Positions 51,660 through 60,175 are shown, counted from the stretch's first letter. The stretch: DNA of 64,000 nucleotides from an uncultured Bacteroides sp. (GCA_902168085.1 CABHOP010000015.1:62001-126000); one strand, 5' to 3'. A program made the numbers and translations. Notes: a model not told the origin generated them from the letters alone.

Positions 51660-52367
51660 ATGAAAAAGATATTCCTTACATGTATTGCGGTTATAGGGGC
51701 TGTGGCAATAGCCATTGCGCAACAAAAACAGCGAAGTGTAATAAGAGTAGCTTTAAGCGACGATTCACGATTGGCTATATCTATAGATGACCGTTATTAC
51801 GATAAACAAGGGCGTTCCCTTACTATAGGCGATTTGCCCGCAGGCCGCCACAGGCTGAAGATATATAGCTTTGTGCCGTATAAAAACAGGAAGGGCGGCA
51901 GGGCGCGCACGCTGTATTCAGGGATGATAACGATTTCAGAAGGCACTATTACCTACCTGACGTATGATATAAATAGCGATAAACTACGTGCCAAAACAGA
52001 ATACCTCGAAACTAATAATTGGAAGAATGAAAGTGATGCTACCCACCCAATGCCACCCCGCGATCATGCATACAGCAATCAACTGAACGGACAAGATATC
52101 ACTGCCCTGAAAGCTACAGTTGACGAGCGTATTACGGACACGGATAAACAGAAACTGGTACAGTCGGTATTAGAAGGGCGTAGCTATACAACAGAACAAG
52201 TACGCACCATCATTTCGTGGTTCAACTTTGAAAGTACAAAGCTGGATGTAGCCAAATGGGCCTATAAAGGTGTAAGTGATAAACAAAACTATTGGAAAGT
52301 AGAAAGCGACTTTACTTACAGCAGCAGCAAGGACGAGTTTAATACTTACATCAGCTCTCAGAAATAA
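51660..52367 (+). CDS. DUF4476 domain-containing secreted protein
   Basis: A predicted secreted protein of 235 residues. The start is ATG 51660 (MKKIFLTCIAVIGAVAIAIAQ); an ATG at 51651 is possible. Residues ~25-110 form a beta-rich domain (SIDDRYYDKQGRSLTIGDLP, then GRHRLKIYSFVPYKNRKGG). The C-terminal DUF4476 domain is seen as SYTTEQVRTIISWFNFESTK, then WAYKGVSDKQNYWKVESDFT. The final bases overlap the convergent PAP2 gene by 17 bases. Bacteroidota family of unknown function. Confidence 0.85.
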   Translation: MKKIFLTCIAVIGAVAIAIAQQKQRSVIRVALSDDSRLAISIDDRYYDKQGRSLTIGDLPAGRHRLKIYSFVPYKNRKGGRARTLYSGMITISEGTITYLTYDINSDKLRAKTEYLETNNWKNESDATHPMPPRDHAYSNQLNGQDITALKATVDERITDTDKQKLVQSVLEGRSYTTEQVRTIISWFNFESTKLDVAKWAYKGVSDKQNYWKVESDFTYSSSKDEFNTYISSQK

Positions 52368-52956
52368 TAACCTTTTTCTTATCCGGCTGGCTTAGGTTGT
52401 ATATTTTATTGAATACTGCCGATGTAATGCTGGCGATGATAATGCCAAGCAGGCCGCCGCAAGTCACATCGAGCGGAAAGTGTACGCCTACATACACCTG
52501 CGAATAAGATACCAGTATAGCCCATGCCAGCGCCATATACCACACGCCTTTTACATGGCGCTGCAATGTAATGGCTGAGAAAACCCCAAGCGAAAAGTGG
52601 TTGGCAGCATGCGATGACGGAAAGCTGTACCCACCGCCGCAAGGCACTATGTTATGTACCAGTTGTGACAGATAAGGGTTATTGCAGGGACGTATGCGAT
52701 GAAAATAAGGCTTCATGATAGATGCGCTGATATAATCGCTTAACGAAAAGGTAAGCAGGAAAAATACACACCACATCCAGCCGCGGCGGCCAAAATTTAT
52801 GGTCATGAACAATAGCAGGAACAGGTAAAGCGGCGCCCAGGTCCATTGGTTGCGCAGGTAAGGAACAATGGCATCCAGCACGTCATTGTGCCATACGGTA
52901 TTCATATAATACCATATTTCATAATCCCACTTTACTATTGTATCCCAGATGCCCAA
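52351..52956 (-). CDS. PAP2-family membrane phosphatase
   Basis: A 201-residue integral membrane lipid phosphatase. The three conserved motifs are visible: KPYFHRIRPC (KxxxxxxRP), YSFPSSHAANHF (PSxH) and SQVYVGVHFPLDVTCGG (SRxxxxxHxxxD with Ser-Gln). Five membrane segments surround them. It could act on undecaprenyl or lipid-A phosphates. The gene overlaps the convergent DUF4476 gene by 17 bases. The downstream methyltransferase gene starts 3 bases from its own start side, so they may be one unit. Confidence 0.9.
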   Translation of the reverse strand: MGIWDTIVKWDYEIWYYMNTVWHNDVLDAIVPYLRNQWTWAPLYLFLLLFMTINFGRRGWMWCVFFLLTFSLSDYISASIMKPYFHRIRPCNNPYLSQLVHNIVPCGGGYSFPSSHAANHFSLGVFSAITLQRHVKGVWYMALAWAILVSYSQVYVGVHFPLDVTCGGLLGIIIASITSAVFNKIYNLSQPDKKKVIISES

Positions 52957-52959
52957 GGT

Positions 52960-53718
52960 TTACTTTTTATATATCATAATCATACGGGGCGATTGCTGCG
53001 CATCATAACTATTGAGCTGGTAATCGCCAAAGGTAGCCTGCAAGGTAAGGCCGGCTTTCTGAAATATTTCTTCAAAATCCTGCAATGAAAAAGCGGCTAC
53101 GCTTTCGCAGTAATGACGTGGCTTATTATCCGCATCCAGGAAGTTGATGTCTTTTATAATGTGGTTTCGCTCCAGCCTTTTCGTAATGTTGAAGGTATAG
53201 CTGCCACGTACTACGGTAGCGCTGGGTACCAGGTTGGCTATTACCTGTTCCCTGTTCAGGTAGTCCACTACTAATGTGCCGTCTTTTTTCAAGCCTGCGG
53301 CAAATGCTTTGGCAGCCATCAGGTGGTCGCGATCGTGCGCAAAGTAGCCGAAGCTGGTAAAGAAATTGAAAGCGTAATCGAAGTAATTGATATAAAACGG
53401 GAATCGCATATCGTGCACAAAAAAGTGCAGATTGTCTGTCTCATTAGCCTTAGCATGCTCTATGCTCAGGTGCGACAGGTCTATACCCGTTACGTCATAA
53501 TTATGTTCAGCCAGTTGCACGGCATAACGTCCATCGCCACAGGCAATATCTACCACACAGCAACCGGCTGGTGGCTGCAGGTATTGCAGCAGGTTTTCTA
53601 TAAAAGCCTGTGCTTCCTGCTCATCGCGGTGCTGATACAATATTTTGTAATATGGGGAGCCAAACCAACTTTCAAACCAATCTGCCTGCTGCATAATTTC
53701 TGCTATACGTTCATACAA
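52960..53718 (-). CDS. Class I SAM-dependent methyltransferase
   Basis: A 252-residue Rossmann methyltransferase. Motif I is CCVVDIACGDGRYAVQLAEH (residues ~53-72), motif II is VTGIDLSHLSIEHAKAN, and NFFTSFGYFAHDRDHLMAAK resembles the family region near the active site. There is no membrane segment. The substrate is unknown. It is 3 bases upstream of the PAP2 gene on the same strand, suggesting co-transcription. It is divergent from the GroES-like gene. Confidence 0.85.
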   Translation of the reverse strand: MYERIAEIMQQADWFESWFGSPYYKILYQHRDEQEAQAFIENLLQYLQPPAGCCVVDIACGDGRYAVQLAEHNYDVTGIDLSHLSIEHAKANETDNLHFFVHDMRFPFYINYFDYAFNFFTSFGYFAHDRDHLMAAKAFAAGLKKDGTLVVDYLNREQVIANLVPSATVVRGSYTFNITKRLERNHIIKDINFLDADNKPRHYCESVAAFSLQDFEEIFQKAGLTLQATFGDYQLNSYDAQQSPRMIMIYKK

Positions 53719-53740
53719 AAGTAAGTTCCAATCCTGACCT

Positions 53741-53772
53741 TTGGAACAGAATTATAGGATGCCTTAATTTTG
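53741..53772 (+). promoter_or_regulatory. Bacteroidota-type promoter of the GroES-like gene
   Basis: TTG at 53741-53743 and TAATTTTG at 53765-53772 are 21 bases apart, matching the -33/-7 consensus, 19 bases before the ATG at 53792. Confidence 0.7.
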
Positions 53773-53791
53773 CGCAGTTTTTTTGTCTGTT

Positions 53792-54169
53792 ATGGTAAGA
53801 ATAGTATCTGAAAATAAGTGGAAGAAGCTGATCATCATAGGCGATAGGGTACTTGTAAAACCCGCCAAGCCGGAAGAACGTACCAGCAGCGGCCTTTATC
53901 TGCCACCCGGTGTGCACGAAAAAGAAAAAGTGCAGCAAGGGTATATTATCAAAACCGGCCCCGGATATCCCATACCTGCTGTGCAGGAAGAGGGGGAGAT
54001 ATGGAAAGAACCGCAGGAAAAAGTAAAATATATTCCCTTGCAGGCGCAGGAAGGTGATCTGGCTATTTTCCTGGTAAACGGGTGTACGGAAGTAATGTAC
54101 GAAGGCGAAAAATACTATATAGTTCCGCAGCATAGCATATTGATGCTGGAGCGCGAGGAGGATTTGTAG
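53792..54169 (+). CDS. Divergent GroES-like co-chaperone
   Basis: A 125-residue protein with a Cpn10 fold. IIIGDRVLVKPAKPEERTSS, then GLYLPPGVHEKEKVQQGYII, matches the start of GroES and its mobile loop, with GLYL in place of the usual GIVL. LQAQEGDLAIFLVNGCTEVM and EGEKYYIVPQHSILMLE match the C-terminal part. Between them lies an insertion of about 15-20 residues (PAVQEEGEIWKEPQEKVKY) not found in GroES. No groEL follows, so it is probably a second, specialised copy. ATG 53792 is preferred over TTG 53783. Confidence 0.75.
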   Translation: MVRIVSENKWKKLIIIGDRVLVKPAKPEERTSSGLYLPPGVHEKEKVQQGYIIKTGPGYPIPAVQEEGEIWKEPQEKVKYIPLQAQEGDLAIFLVNGCTEVMYEGEKYYIVPQHSILMLEREEDL

Positions 54170-54186
54170 CCTTTGGCCATTAATGC

Positions 54187-54194
54187 TACCTTTG
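54187..54194 (+). promoter_or_regulatory. TAnnTTTG -7 box upstream of the TPR gene
   Basis: TACCTTTG lies 22 bases before the ATG at 54216 and after an ATG-like TTG/ATG at 54183, which makes 54216 the better start. Confidence 0.5.
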
Positions 54195-54215
54195 CACCTT
54201 GTTTTAAAGAGATTC

Positions 54216-54881
54216 ATGAAAAGTACACTTCGCCGTTTTATAGTTTTCAACCGCTTGCCTATCGCAGTGGCTATGATCGCATTAGGTCTGTTATTAGGTT
54301 TCAAAGATTGGGGAGGCGGATGGTACACCGCATGGATACCGTTCCTGGTGGCTATCATCATGGTAGCGGCCCACTACCTGATAGGCCCTATGACACTGAT
54401 ACAGGCATATGTAGAGAATGGCGATATGGAAGGTGCGCAAAAGTTGCTGGACAGGGTTAAGAAGCCGGAATGGCTATATAAGCCGGTTCGTTCTTCTTAT
54501 TACATGCTGCGTGCTAACTTCAGCAGTATGGGTGAAAACCTGGACCAGGCAGAAGAAGACCTGAAGCGTGGCCTCGCTGCCGGTATGCCTGAAAAAGAAT
54601 ACGAAGGCACAGCATATCTTCAGTTAGGCTCTATCTCGTATAAAAAAGGTAATACCAAAGAAGCACTGGAAAACCTGCGTAAGGCAGTGAAAATAGGCCT
54701 GCCTGACGAGGATAGCAAAGCAACGGCCTTCCTGCAGATAAGCAGTATATACCTGAGCAGGCGCGACTTTAAGAGTGCCAAAATGTACTTTAGCAAGGCG
54801 AAGAGTTGTAAACCTACTAATGAGCAGGTAGTAAGCCAGCTGAAAGAAATGAGCAAATACATGGCAAGGATACCGGGATAA
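54216..54881 (+). CDS. TPR-containing membrane protein
   Basis: A 221-residue protein. Two N-terminal membrane segments (LPIAVAMIALGLLLGFK; FLVAIIMVAAHYLIGP) are followed by about four TPR-like repeats from residue ~75 (YVENGDMEGAQKLLDRVKKP; KKGNTKEALENLRKAVKIG). The frame continues upstream to 54183, but the -7 box and the ATG at 54216 (MKSTLRRFIVFNRLP) set the start. It ends at a strong terminator. Probable scaffold; partner unknown. Confidence 0.8.
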   Translation: MKSTLRRFIVFNRLPIAVAMIALGLLLGFKDWGGGWYTAWIPFLVAIIMVAAHYLIGPMTLIQAYVENGDMEGAQKLLDRVKKPEWLYKPVRSSYYMLRANFSSMGENLDQAEEDLKRGLAAGMPEKEYEGTAYLQLGSISYKKGNTKEALENLRKAVKIGLPDEDSKATAFLQISSIYLSRRDFKSAKMYFSKAKSCKPTNEQVVSQLKEMSKYMARIPG

Positions 54882-54905
54882 TATCTTTCTTAATGATATT
54901 CTTAC

Positions 54906-54937
54906 AAAACTGCCGTAGCAATAGCTACGGCAGTTTT
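54906..54937 (+). terminator. Terminator after the TPR gene
   Basis: A 14-bp perfect stem (AAAACTGCCGTAGC with GCTACGGCAGTTTT) around AATA. Confidence 0.9.
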
Positions 54938-54957
54938 TGTTTATATTCGATAGTGTT

Positions 54958-55479
54958 ATGGTACGAGTAGAAACAAACCGGTTGCTTTTGCGTGATCTGG
55001 AACCAATGGATGCAGAAGATATCTTCCGCATGGATAGTGATGCAGATGTGCATCGCTACATCGGCAATCGGCCATTGCAGCACATAGAAGAGGCTATACG
55101 GGTAGTGGAGATCATCAGGAAACAATATGTGGATTATGGTATAGGCCGATGGGCTGTGATAGAAAAAACAAAAGGTGATTTCATTGGCTGGGGTGGATTG
55201 AAATGGATGGACTTTGAAGCCAATGGCCATATTCATTATTACGATGTAGGATATCGCTTTATGCCCCAGTATTGGGGAAGGGGTTACGCTACAGAAGTGG
55301 CAACTGCCGCTGTGGCTTATGGGCTGAACAGCCTCAAAACAACCAAGATCAACGGTATGGCGCATGTAGATAACATCGCATCGCGAAAAGTACTGGAAAA
55401 GATAGGCTTGCAATTCAGTGGCCTATTCGACTATGAAGACGAGCCCCATGCGCGGTACGCCTATCCGCCGCGTGGATAA
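54958..55479 (+). CDS. GNAT-family N-acetyltransferase (RimJ/RimL-like)
   Basis: A 173-residue acetyltransferase. RLLLRDLEPMDAEDIFRM is the N-terminal pattern, the acetyl-CoA loop is FMPQYWGRGYATEVATAAVA, and HVDNIASRKVLEKIGLQFSG is the motif B-like end. The ATG at 54958 matches this subfamily; the upstream open frame falls in the terminator and is rejected. Probable role is acetylation of a protein N-terminus or small amine; target unknown. Convergent context absent; it follows the TPR gene after a terminator. Confidence 0.85.
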   Translation: MVRVETNRLLLRDLEPMDAEDIFRMDSDADVHRYIGNRPLQHIEEAIRVVEIIRKQYVDYGIGRWAVIEKTKGDFIGWGGLKWMDFEANGHIHYYDVGYRFMPQYWGRGYATEVATAAVAYGLNSLKTTKINGMAHVDNIASRKVLEKIGLQFSGLFDYEDEPHARYAYPPRG

Positions 55480-55522
55480 GGTTTATTTATTGCCATATGA
55501 GCATAGATATGCGATAGTCCCG

Positions 55523-55530
55523 TAATTTTG
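55523..55530 (+). promoter_or_regulatory. TAnnTTTG -7 box of the barrel gene at 55556
   Basis: TAATTTTG, 26 bases before the ATG, matches the -7 consensus; no correctly spaced -33 is visible. Confidence 0.5.
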
Positions 55531-55555
55531 CAGCGATCAAGTTCCCCCATACTGT

Positions 55556-56389
55556 ATGCAAAAGTCATTGTTTGCCTTTTTGTGCCTGTTATTAGCAGCT
55601 AATAGTTCATTTGCGCGCCTGTTGGATAAGCCCGTTTTCGGGGGTATGTATTTTCAATGGGGCTACAACCGCGACTGGTATAGCAAGAGCGACCTCCACT
55701 TCAAAAACGGTAATAAGTACGACTTTACCATCTATGACGCGAAAGCAAAAGACAAGCCCGATTTTTCCGGCTTCTGGAGCAACCCTATAGATATCACGAT
55801 TCCTCAAAACTCTTACCGGATAGGTGTGTACCTGAATAAGAAGCATACACATGCCATAGAGATAAATTATGACCATGCTAAATACGTGGTAACTGATAAC
55901 CAGTATCTGCGTATAAAAGGGCAGCTGAATGGGGAAGCCATAGATAAAGTAGATACCATTCGTCCGTACTTTATGCACCTGGAGCATACCAACGGTGCTA
56001 ACTTTTATCATATCAATTACGTAGGCCAGCATGCGTTGCTTACGCATAAAAAGAAGGGTTACACAAGGGCATCTGTAATATGGAAGGCCGGGGCTGGTAT
56101 TGTAGTGCCCAAGTCAGACATCATATTACAGGGCAAAAGGCTCGATAATAAGTTTCACGTAGCGGGCTATATCCTGGGCCTGGAAGGCGGCCTGCGTTAT
56201 TACCCATTCCGCAATTTCTTCCTGGAAGCTACAGTTAAGGGCGGCCATGCCAACTATGTGAATGTACTGACCGTAGGCGATGGTGGTAAAATAAGCCACA
56301 AATTCAACTATGCCGAAGTGATAGGCCTGATAGGCTACGATATCAACTTTCAAAAAAGGAAGAAAAAAGATAAAGAAACGGTAAAATAG
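55556..56389 (+). CDS. Outer-membrane beta-barrel-like protein
   Basis: A 277-residue protein with a signal peptide (LFAFLCLLLAANSSFA). The mature part alternates strands with Tyr/Gly/His (GMYFQWGYNRDWY; AVSRIG-free; YRIGVYLNKKHTHAIEINY; GLRYYPFRNFFLEATVKG), like a lipid-A modifying or outer-membrane barrel. HAIEINYDHAKY is a possible conserved core. It has a TAnnTTTG box upstream. No family assigned. It precedes the His-rich gene but a -7 box between them suggests a separate start. Confidence 0.65.
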   Translation: MQKSLFAFLCLLLAANSSFARLLDKPVFGGMYFQWGYNRDWYSKSDLHFKNGNKYDFTIYDAKAKDKPDFSGFWSNPIDITIPQNSYRIGVYLNKKHTHAIEINYDHAKYVVTDNQYLRIKGQLNGEAIDKVDTIRPYFMHLEHTNGANFYHINYVGQHALLTHKKKGYTRASVIWKAGAGIVVPKSDIILQGKRLDNKFHVAGYILGLEGGLRYYPFRNFFLEATVKGGHANYVNVLTVGDGGKISHKFNYAEVIGLIGYDINFQKRKKKDKETVK

Positions 56390-56429
56390 TATCACCCCTT
56401 GGGGGGTAGCTGCGCGCTTGCATTTAGCG

Positions 56430-56437
56430 TATATTTG
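56430..56437 (+). promoter_or_regulatory. TAnnTTTG -7 box upstream of the His-rich gene
   Basis: TATATTTG lies 13 bases before the ATG at 56450 and matches the -7 consensus. It may drive the whole metal-uptake-like unit. Confidence 0.5.
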
Positions 56438-56449
56438 CAGTGGTTTTTG

Positions 56450-56785
56450 ATGAAAAGGATAACTCATATAGCGCTTAGTGTATGGCTCGCCATACTGCTG
56501 CTATTTGGCGGCACTGCCAAAGAGTTCATCCACCTTTTTACCGACCATACAGATACGGTTTGCACACACAGCCACAATGGTGGTTTTGTGATAGAAAGTG
56601 AACACCATCACTGTAGCTTCCTGGGCGATTCGCTTCCGGCGTTTATTAACGATTTTCAGCAGATAAGGTTCGTATATATACCAAAGGTATATGCATCTTA
56701 TCATACGGTTCCCTTTCATAGCTATATAGGTGCTACAACACCTACTGCATTCCTGCGTGGCCCGCCTGCCACATCACTTTCCTAA
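56450..56785 (+). CDS. Small His-rich membrane-anchored protein
   Basis: A 111-residue protein. One N-terminal membrane segment or signal (THIALSVWLAILLLFGGTAK) is followed by a His/Cys-rich stretch (FTDHTDTVCTHSHNG, then ESEHHHCSFLG at residues ~30-62), which looks like a metal-binding face. The C-terminal 50 residues are Tyr/Ser/Thr-rich. The ATG at 56450 follows a -7 box. It precedes the ZnuD-like receptor by 62 bases, an arrangement common for metal-uptake accessory proteins in Bacteroidota. Function is inferred. Confidence 0.7.
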   Translation: MKRITHIALSVWLAILLLFGGTAKEFIHLFTDHTDTVCTHSHNGGFVIESEHHHCSFLGDSLPAFINDFQQIRFVYIPKVYASYHTVPFHSYIGATTPTAFLRGPPATSLS

Positions 56786-56847
56786 GTTTATATAAACTCA
56801 TGCCATAGGGCATAAGAGTATTTTTTTACTATTAATACAAGAGCGAT

Positions 56848-59166
56848 ATGTATCGTTCCTTAGCTGCCATAGTAGTAGTATGGCTATGCTGTAGTATGCC
56901 GCTGTTTGCACAGCAGGATAGTTGCGGCTATACAATAAAATGCCTGGTGGTGGAAAGCCATAGCGGCCGCCCGTTGTTTCCGGTATCTATTTACATAGAT
57001 GAAATGCATCGTGAATTTGAAGCCGATGAAGACGGCAGGTTTACGATAGATAAGGCATGTGCAGGTGTGTATCACATACACTTTCATGCTGCCGGGTATG
57101 AGCACCTGGTGCAGCAACTGCATGTGACGGCGAATGCTACCTTAAAGTTTAAACTGGCACATACCGCCAATATGCTGGATGAAGTAGTAGTAACCGATGA
57201 GCATACACATACCATCATTCAAAGCAAAGACCAGCTAAAGCAAAGTGATATAGCCGCCAATAGCGGCAAAACACTGGGCGACATGCTGCAGGCGGTAAAT
57301 GGGGTTTCTGTTATTTCAAACGGGGCTACTATAGCCAAGCCGGTGATACACGGGCTGCATAGCAACCGCATTGTACTGCTGAATAATGGCATCCGCCAGG
57401 AAGACCAGCAGTGGGGCGGTGAGCACGCACCGAATATCGACCCGTTTCTTGCTAATAACATCACCGTGCTGAAAGGCGCCGCCAGTGTGCGCTATGGTAC
57501 CGATGCCATAGGTGGCGTAGTGTTGGTAGAGCCTGCTGCCGTACGCACCAATGCGGGCTGGGATGGTGAGGTGAACCTTGCCGGCTTTAGCAACAACCGT
57601 ATGGGTGTAGCATCGGCCATGCTGCAGCACGGCTTTAAAGCGGTGCCGGGCCTGGGCATCCGCGTGCAGGGTACGTTTAAGAAAGGGGGCAACTATCGCA
57701 TACCCGGCTATTGGGTAGCCAACACAGGTGTGGAAGAGAATAACTTTTCGGGTGCTATAGCTTACAAGAAGCTGCATTATGGCGCAGAGGTATTCTATAG
57801 CAGGTTCAATGCCAGCCTGGGCATTTATCGTGGTTCGCATACAGGTAATGAAAAAGACCTGATGGCAGCCATCAAGAGCCCGGTGCCACTGGTGCAGTCG
57901 GGCTTTAGCTATGATATAGATAGGCCCATGCAACACGTAACGCACGACCTTGTAAAAGCCAAGCTGTATGCTGATAGCAAAATAGGCCACTGGGACCTGG
58001 TATATGCCTACCAGCATAACTACAGGCAGGAATATGATGTGATGCGGGTAAACAGCGATAAGGCACAACTGAACCTTACGCTGAATACTCAAACACTGAA
58101 CCTGAACCTGGAGCATAAGTTGGGGCATGATATAACCGGTCAGGCGGGTATAGATGGTATATACCAGGAAAACTTTTTCCAGACAGGTGATAGGCTGTTT
58201 ATACCCAACTATCGTTCTGCTGGTGCGGCTGCCTACCTGATAGAACGCTACCGAAAGAACGACTGGATGCTGGAAGGTGGTGTGCGCTTCGACTATCGCA
58301 ACTATGATGTGTATAATCCCGAAGGGCAAAATCAGCAGGTAGTGAATTATCTGTTTGATTATAACAGCATGTCGGGCACACTGGCATTCCGCCAGCAGTT
58401 GAAGCCCGGATGGCATTGGAGTGCCACCTTGTCGAATGCATGGCGTGCACCACAGGCCAGTGAGCTTTTCAGCGCCGGCCTGCATCATGGTGCAGCACGC
58501 ATAGAGATAGGGGATAAAACCCTGAAGCCCGAGCGTTCATATAACCTGAACCTGGAAACCGATTTCAACATCAACCAGAAACTATCGGCAGATGTGTCGC
58601 TATACAGCCAGTATATCAATGACTACATATACCTGGAGCCCGGTGCAGATATACTTACCATCCGTGGGTATTTTAAAACCTTCAGCTACAGGCAAACCAA
58701 TGCATGGCTGAATGGTGCTGATGTTTCGCTGCAATACAAATTCAACGACCATTTAAAGGTACACGCCAAAGGCTCTACCGTGCTTGCAAGGAATGTATCG
58801 AAGAACGACTGGCTGATACTGATGCCTGCTGATAGGGTGTCGTTAGGCATTAAGTACACAACGAACATCAGCAAAACGTTGCAGGATTGCTACATCAGCC
58901 TGGATGGGCGATATGTGTTTGAGCAAAAAAGGATACCATCTGATTTTGATTCTATAGATTATCCGCGTCCACCTGCTGCTTACCTGCTGGCCGATGCTGA
59001 AATAGGTGCCACACTACAGCTGCGTAAGCAACCGCTGTATGTAAGCCTTGGGGTTACCAACCTGTTCAATACCCGTTACCGCGATTACCTGGATGCATTC
59101 CGGTATTTTATAGACCAGCCGGGCCGCAATATAGTATTGCGTGTACGGTTGCCTTTTAATTTTTAA
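56848..59166 (+). CDS. TonB-dependent outer-membrane receptor, ZnuD-like
   Basis: A 772-residue TonB-dependent transporter. A signal peptide is followed by a carboxypeptidase-D regulatory-like domain (residues ~30-105, GRPLFPVSIYIDEMHREFEA). The plug contains VNGVSVISNGATIAKPVIHG, then NRIVLLNNGIRQEDQQWGGE and GAASVRYGTDAIGGVVLVEP. The QQWGGEHAPNIDPF stretch resembles ZnuD zinc receptors. A 22-strand barrel follows, ending in VLRVRLPFNF with a terminal Phe. It sits between a His-rich small protein and a lipoprotein, which supports zinc or another metal as ligand. Ligand not proven. Confidence 0.88.
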   Translation: MYRSLAAIVVVWLCCSMPLFAQQDSCGYTIKCLVVESHSGRPLFPVSIYIDEMHREFEADEDGRFTIDKACAGVYHIHFHAAGYEHLVQQLHVTANATLKFKLAHTANMLDEVVVTDEHTHTIIQSKDQLKQSDIAANSGKTLGDMLQAVNGVSVISNGATIAKPVIHGLHSNRIVLLNNGIRQEDQQWGGEHAPNIDPFLANNITVLKGAASVRYGTDAIGGVVLVEPAAVRTNAGWDGEVNLAGFSNNRMGVASAMLQHGFKAVPGLGIRVQGTFKKGGNYRIPGYWVANTGVEENNFSGAIAYKKLHYGAEVFYSRFNASLGIYRGSHTGNEKDLMAAIKSPVPLVQSGFSYDIDRPMQHVTHDLVKAKLYADSKIGHWDLVYAYQHNYRQEYDVMRVNSDKAQLNLTLNTQTLNLNLEHKLGHDITGQAGIDGIYQENFFQTGDRLFIPNYRSAGAAAYLIERYRKNDWMLEGGVRFDYRNYDVYNPEGQNQQVVNYLFDYNSMSGTLAFRQQLKPGWHWSATLSNAWRAPQASELFSAGLHHGAARIEIGDKTLKPERSYNLNLETDFNINQKLSADVSLYSQYINDYIYLEPGADILTIRGYFKTFSYRQTNAWLNGADVSLQYKFNDHLKVHAKGSTVLARNVSKNDWLILMPADRVSLGIKYTTNISKTLQDCYISLDGRYVFEQKRIPSDFDSIDYPRPPAAYLLADAEIGATLQLRKQPLYVSLGVTNLFNTRYRDYLDAFRYFIDQPGRNIVLRVRLPFNF

Positions 59167-59199
59167 TAACAATTTCAAATCAATTTAAAGACTTTAATA

Positions 59200-59775
59200 A
59201 TGAAAAATACATTCGTAAAAATTGCTTCCCTTACTGCACTGTCTGCAATCCTGTTCACTGCCTGTAAAAAAGATAAAGTGGAAACACCCGCGCCCGTAGA
59301 GCAGGAACTGATAACAACCATCAAGCTGAATGTAACGGGAGATGGCGGCTTTAATAAAACATTCACCTATAAAGTAGAGAATGGTTTTGGTAGCACTACG
59401 CAAGGCAACATTACAAAGGATGATGTGGTACTGGCACCCGGTAAAACATACAATGTATCGGTGGAGCTGCTGAATGAAAAAGTTTCGCCAGTTGAGAACC
59501 TCACAGAGGAAGTAGTGGGCGAAAGTGATGAGCACCTGTTTCTCTTTCAATCAAGCCCTGCTACAGGTAATGGGGCTATCAGCTTTAGTGATGGTAGTAA
59601 AGACGGTAATGGAAGCCCGTTCAATCAAACTATAAAATTCAATACGGCCACTGCAGGTAATGGCGCACTGACGCTTACGCTGAAACACCAGCCTACCAAC
59701 AAAGCAGCTACTATACCCGAGGCTGCCGGTGGCGAAACGGATGTGGAAGCTACCTTCGCAGTGAAGCTGCAGTAA
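59200..59775 (+). CDS. Lipoprotein co-located with the ZnuD-like receptor
   Basis: A 191-residue predicted lipoprotein (lipobox AILFTACKKDKVETPAP). Mature part is beta-rich with ELITTIKLNVTGDGGFNKTF near the N-terminus, LAPGKTYNVSVELLNEKVSP in the middle, and EEVVGESDEHLFLFQS, an acidic/His motif that may bind a metal. It lies 33 bases after the receptor and ends at a terminator. I infer a surface-exposed partner of the receptor, as in other Bacteroidota lipoprotein-TonB pairs, but no sequence proof is available. Confidence 0.75.
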   Translation: MKNTFVKIASLTALSAILFTACKKDKVETPAPVEQELITTIKLNVTGDGGFNKTFTYKVENGFGSTTQGNITKDDVVLAPGKTYNVSVELLNEKVSPVENLTEEVVGESDEHLFLFQSSPATGNGAISFSDGSKDGNGSPFNQTIKFNTATAGNGALTLTLKHQPTNKAATIPEAAGGETDVEATFAVKLQ

Positions 59776-59811
59776 AATCTGGCAACATTTTTGTGGTTTA
59801 AAATAAATGCT

Positions 59812-59843
59812 AAAGGCTTGTAAATTTTAATTTGCAAGCCTTT
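59812..59843 (+). terminator. Terminator after the ZnuD-like unit
   Basis: A long stem of about 13-15 bp (AAAGGCTTGTAAATT with AATTTGCAAGCCTTT, one G-T pair) followed by an AT-rich run. Confidence 0.85.
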
Positions 59844-59895
59844 ATTTTAATTGGGGATTATTGTAAATTTAGTTACTAAAGAAATCTGGTGTATG

Positions 59896-60159
59896 ATGGC
59901 AACCCTAATAACAAAAGAGGAAATACCGCAATACAAAATTGTTCCTGCTTTTGTAGATAATACCGACCACTGGCAAAAAGAATTGCAATATGCTACACGC
60001 CTGGGAAATGAATTCAAAGGCAAAACAAGTATAACTTTTGAAACCACACAGGGCCCGCGAACGGTAAGTACCACGGTATGGTCCGTCACGGATAATTACC
60101 TCCAGTTGAAAGGTGGTATGAATATACCCCTGAATAGCGTCATAGACGTGCATTTCTGA
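59896..60159 (+). CDS. Small conserved-looking cytoplasmic protein of unknown function
   Basis: An 87-residue protein from ATG 59896 (another ATG at 59893). Patterns are ITKEEIPQYKIVPAFVDNTD, then GKTSITFETTQGPRTVSTTV and a terminal GGMNIPLNSVIDVHF. It looks like a small beta-barrel (Sm- or cold-shock-like fold by pattern only). No signal peptide or membrane segment. It lies between the metal-uptake-like unit and the pigment cluster and is not obviously part of either. Function unknown. Confidence 0.65.
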   Translation: MATLITKEEIPQYKIVPAFVDNTDHWQKELQYATRLGNEFKGKTSITFETTQGPRTVSTTVWSVTDNYLQLKGGMNIPLNSVIDVHF

Positions 60160-60175
60160 TCCTGCTTCATTATTG

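Noticed and set aside
57316-58488. 390-codon frame opposite the TonB receptor
   Set aside because: Shadow of the receptor gene; no start signals or recognisable motifs.
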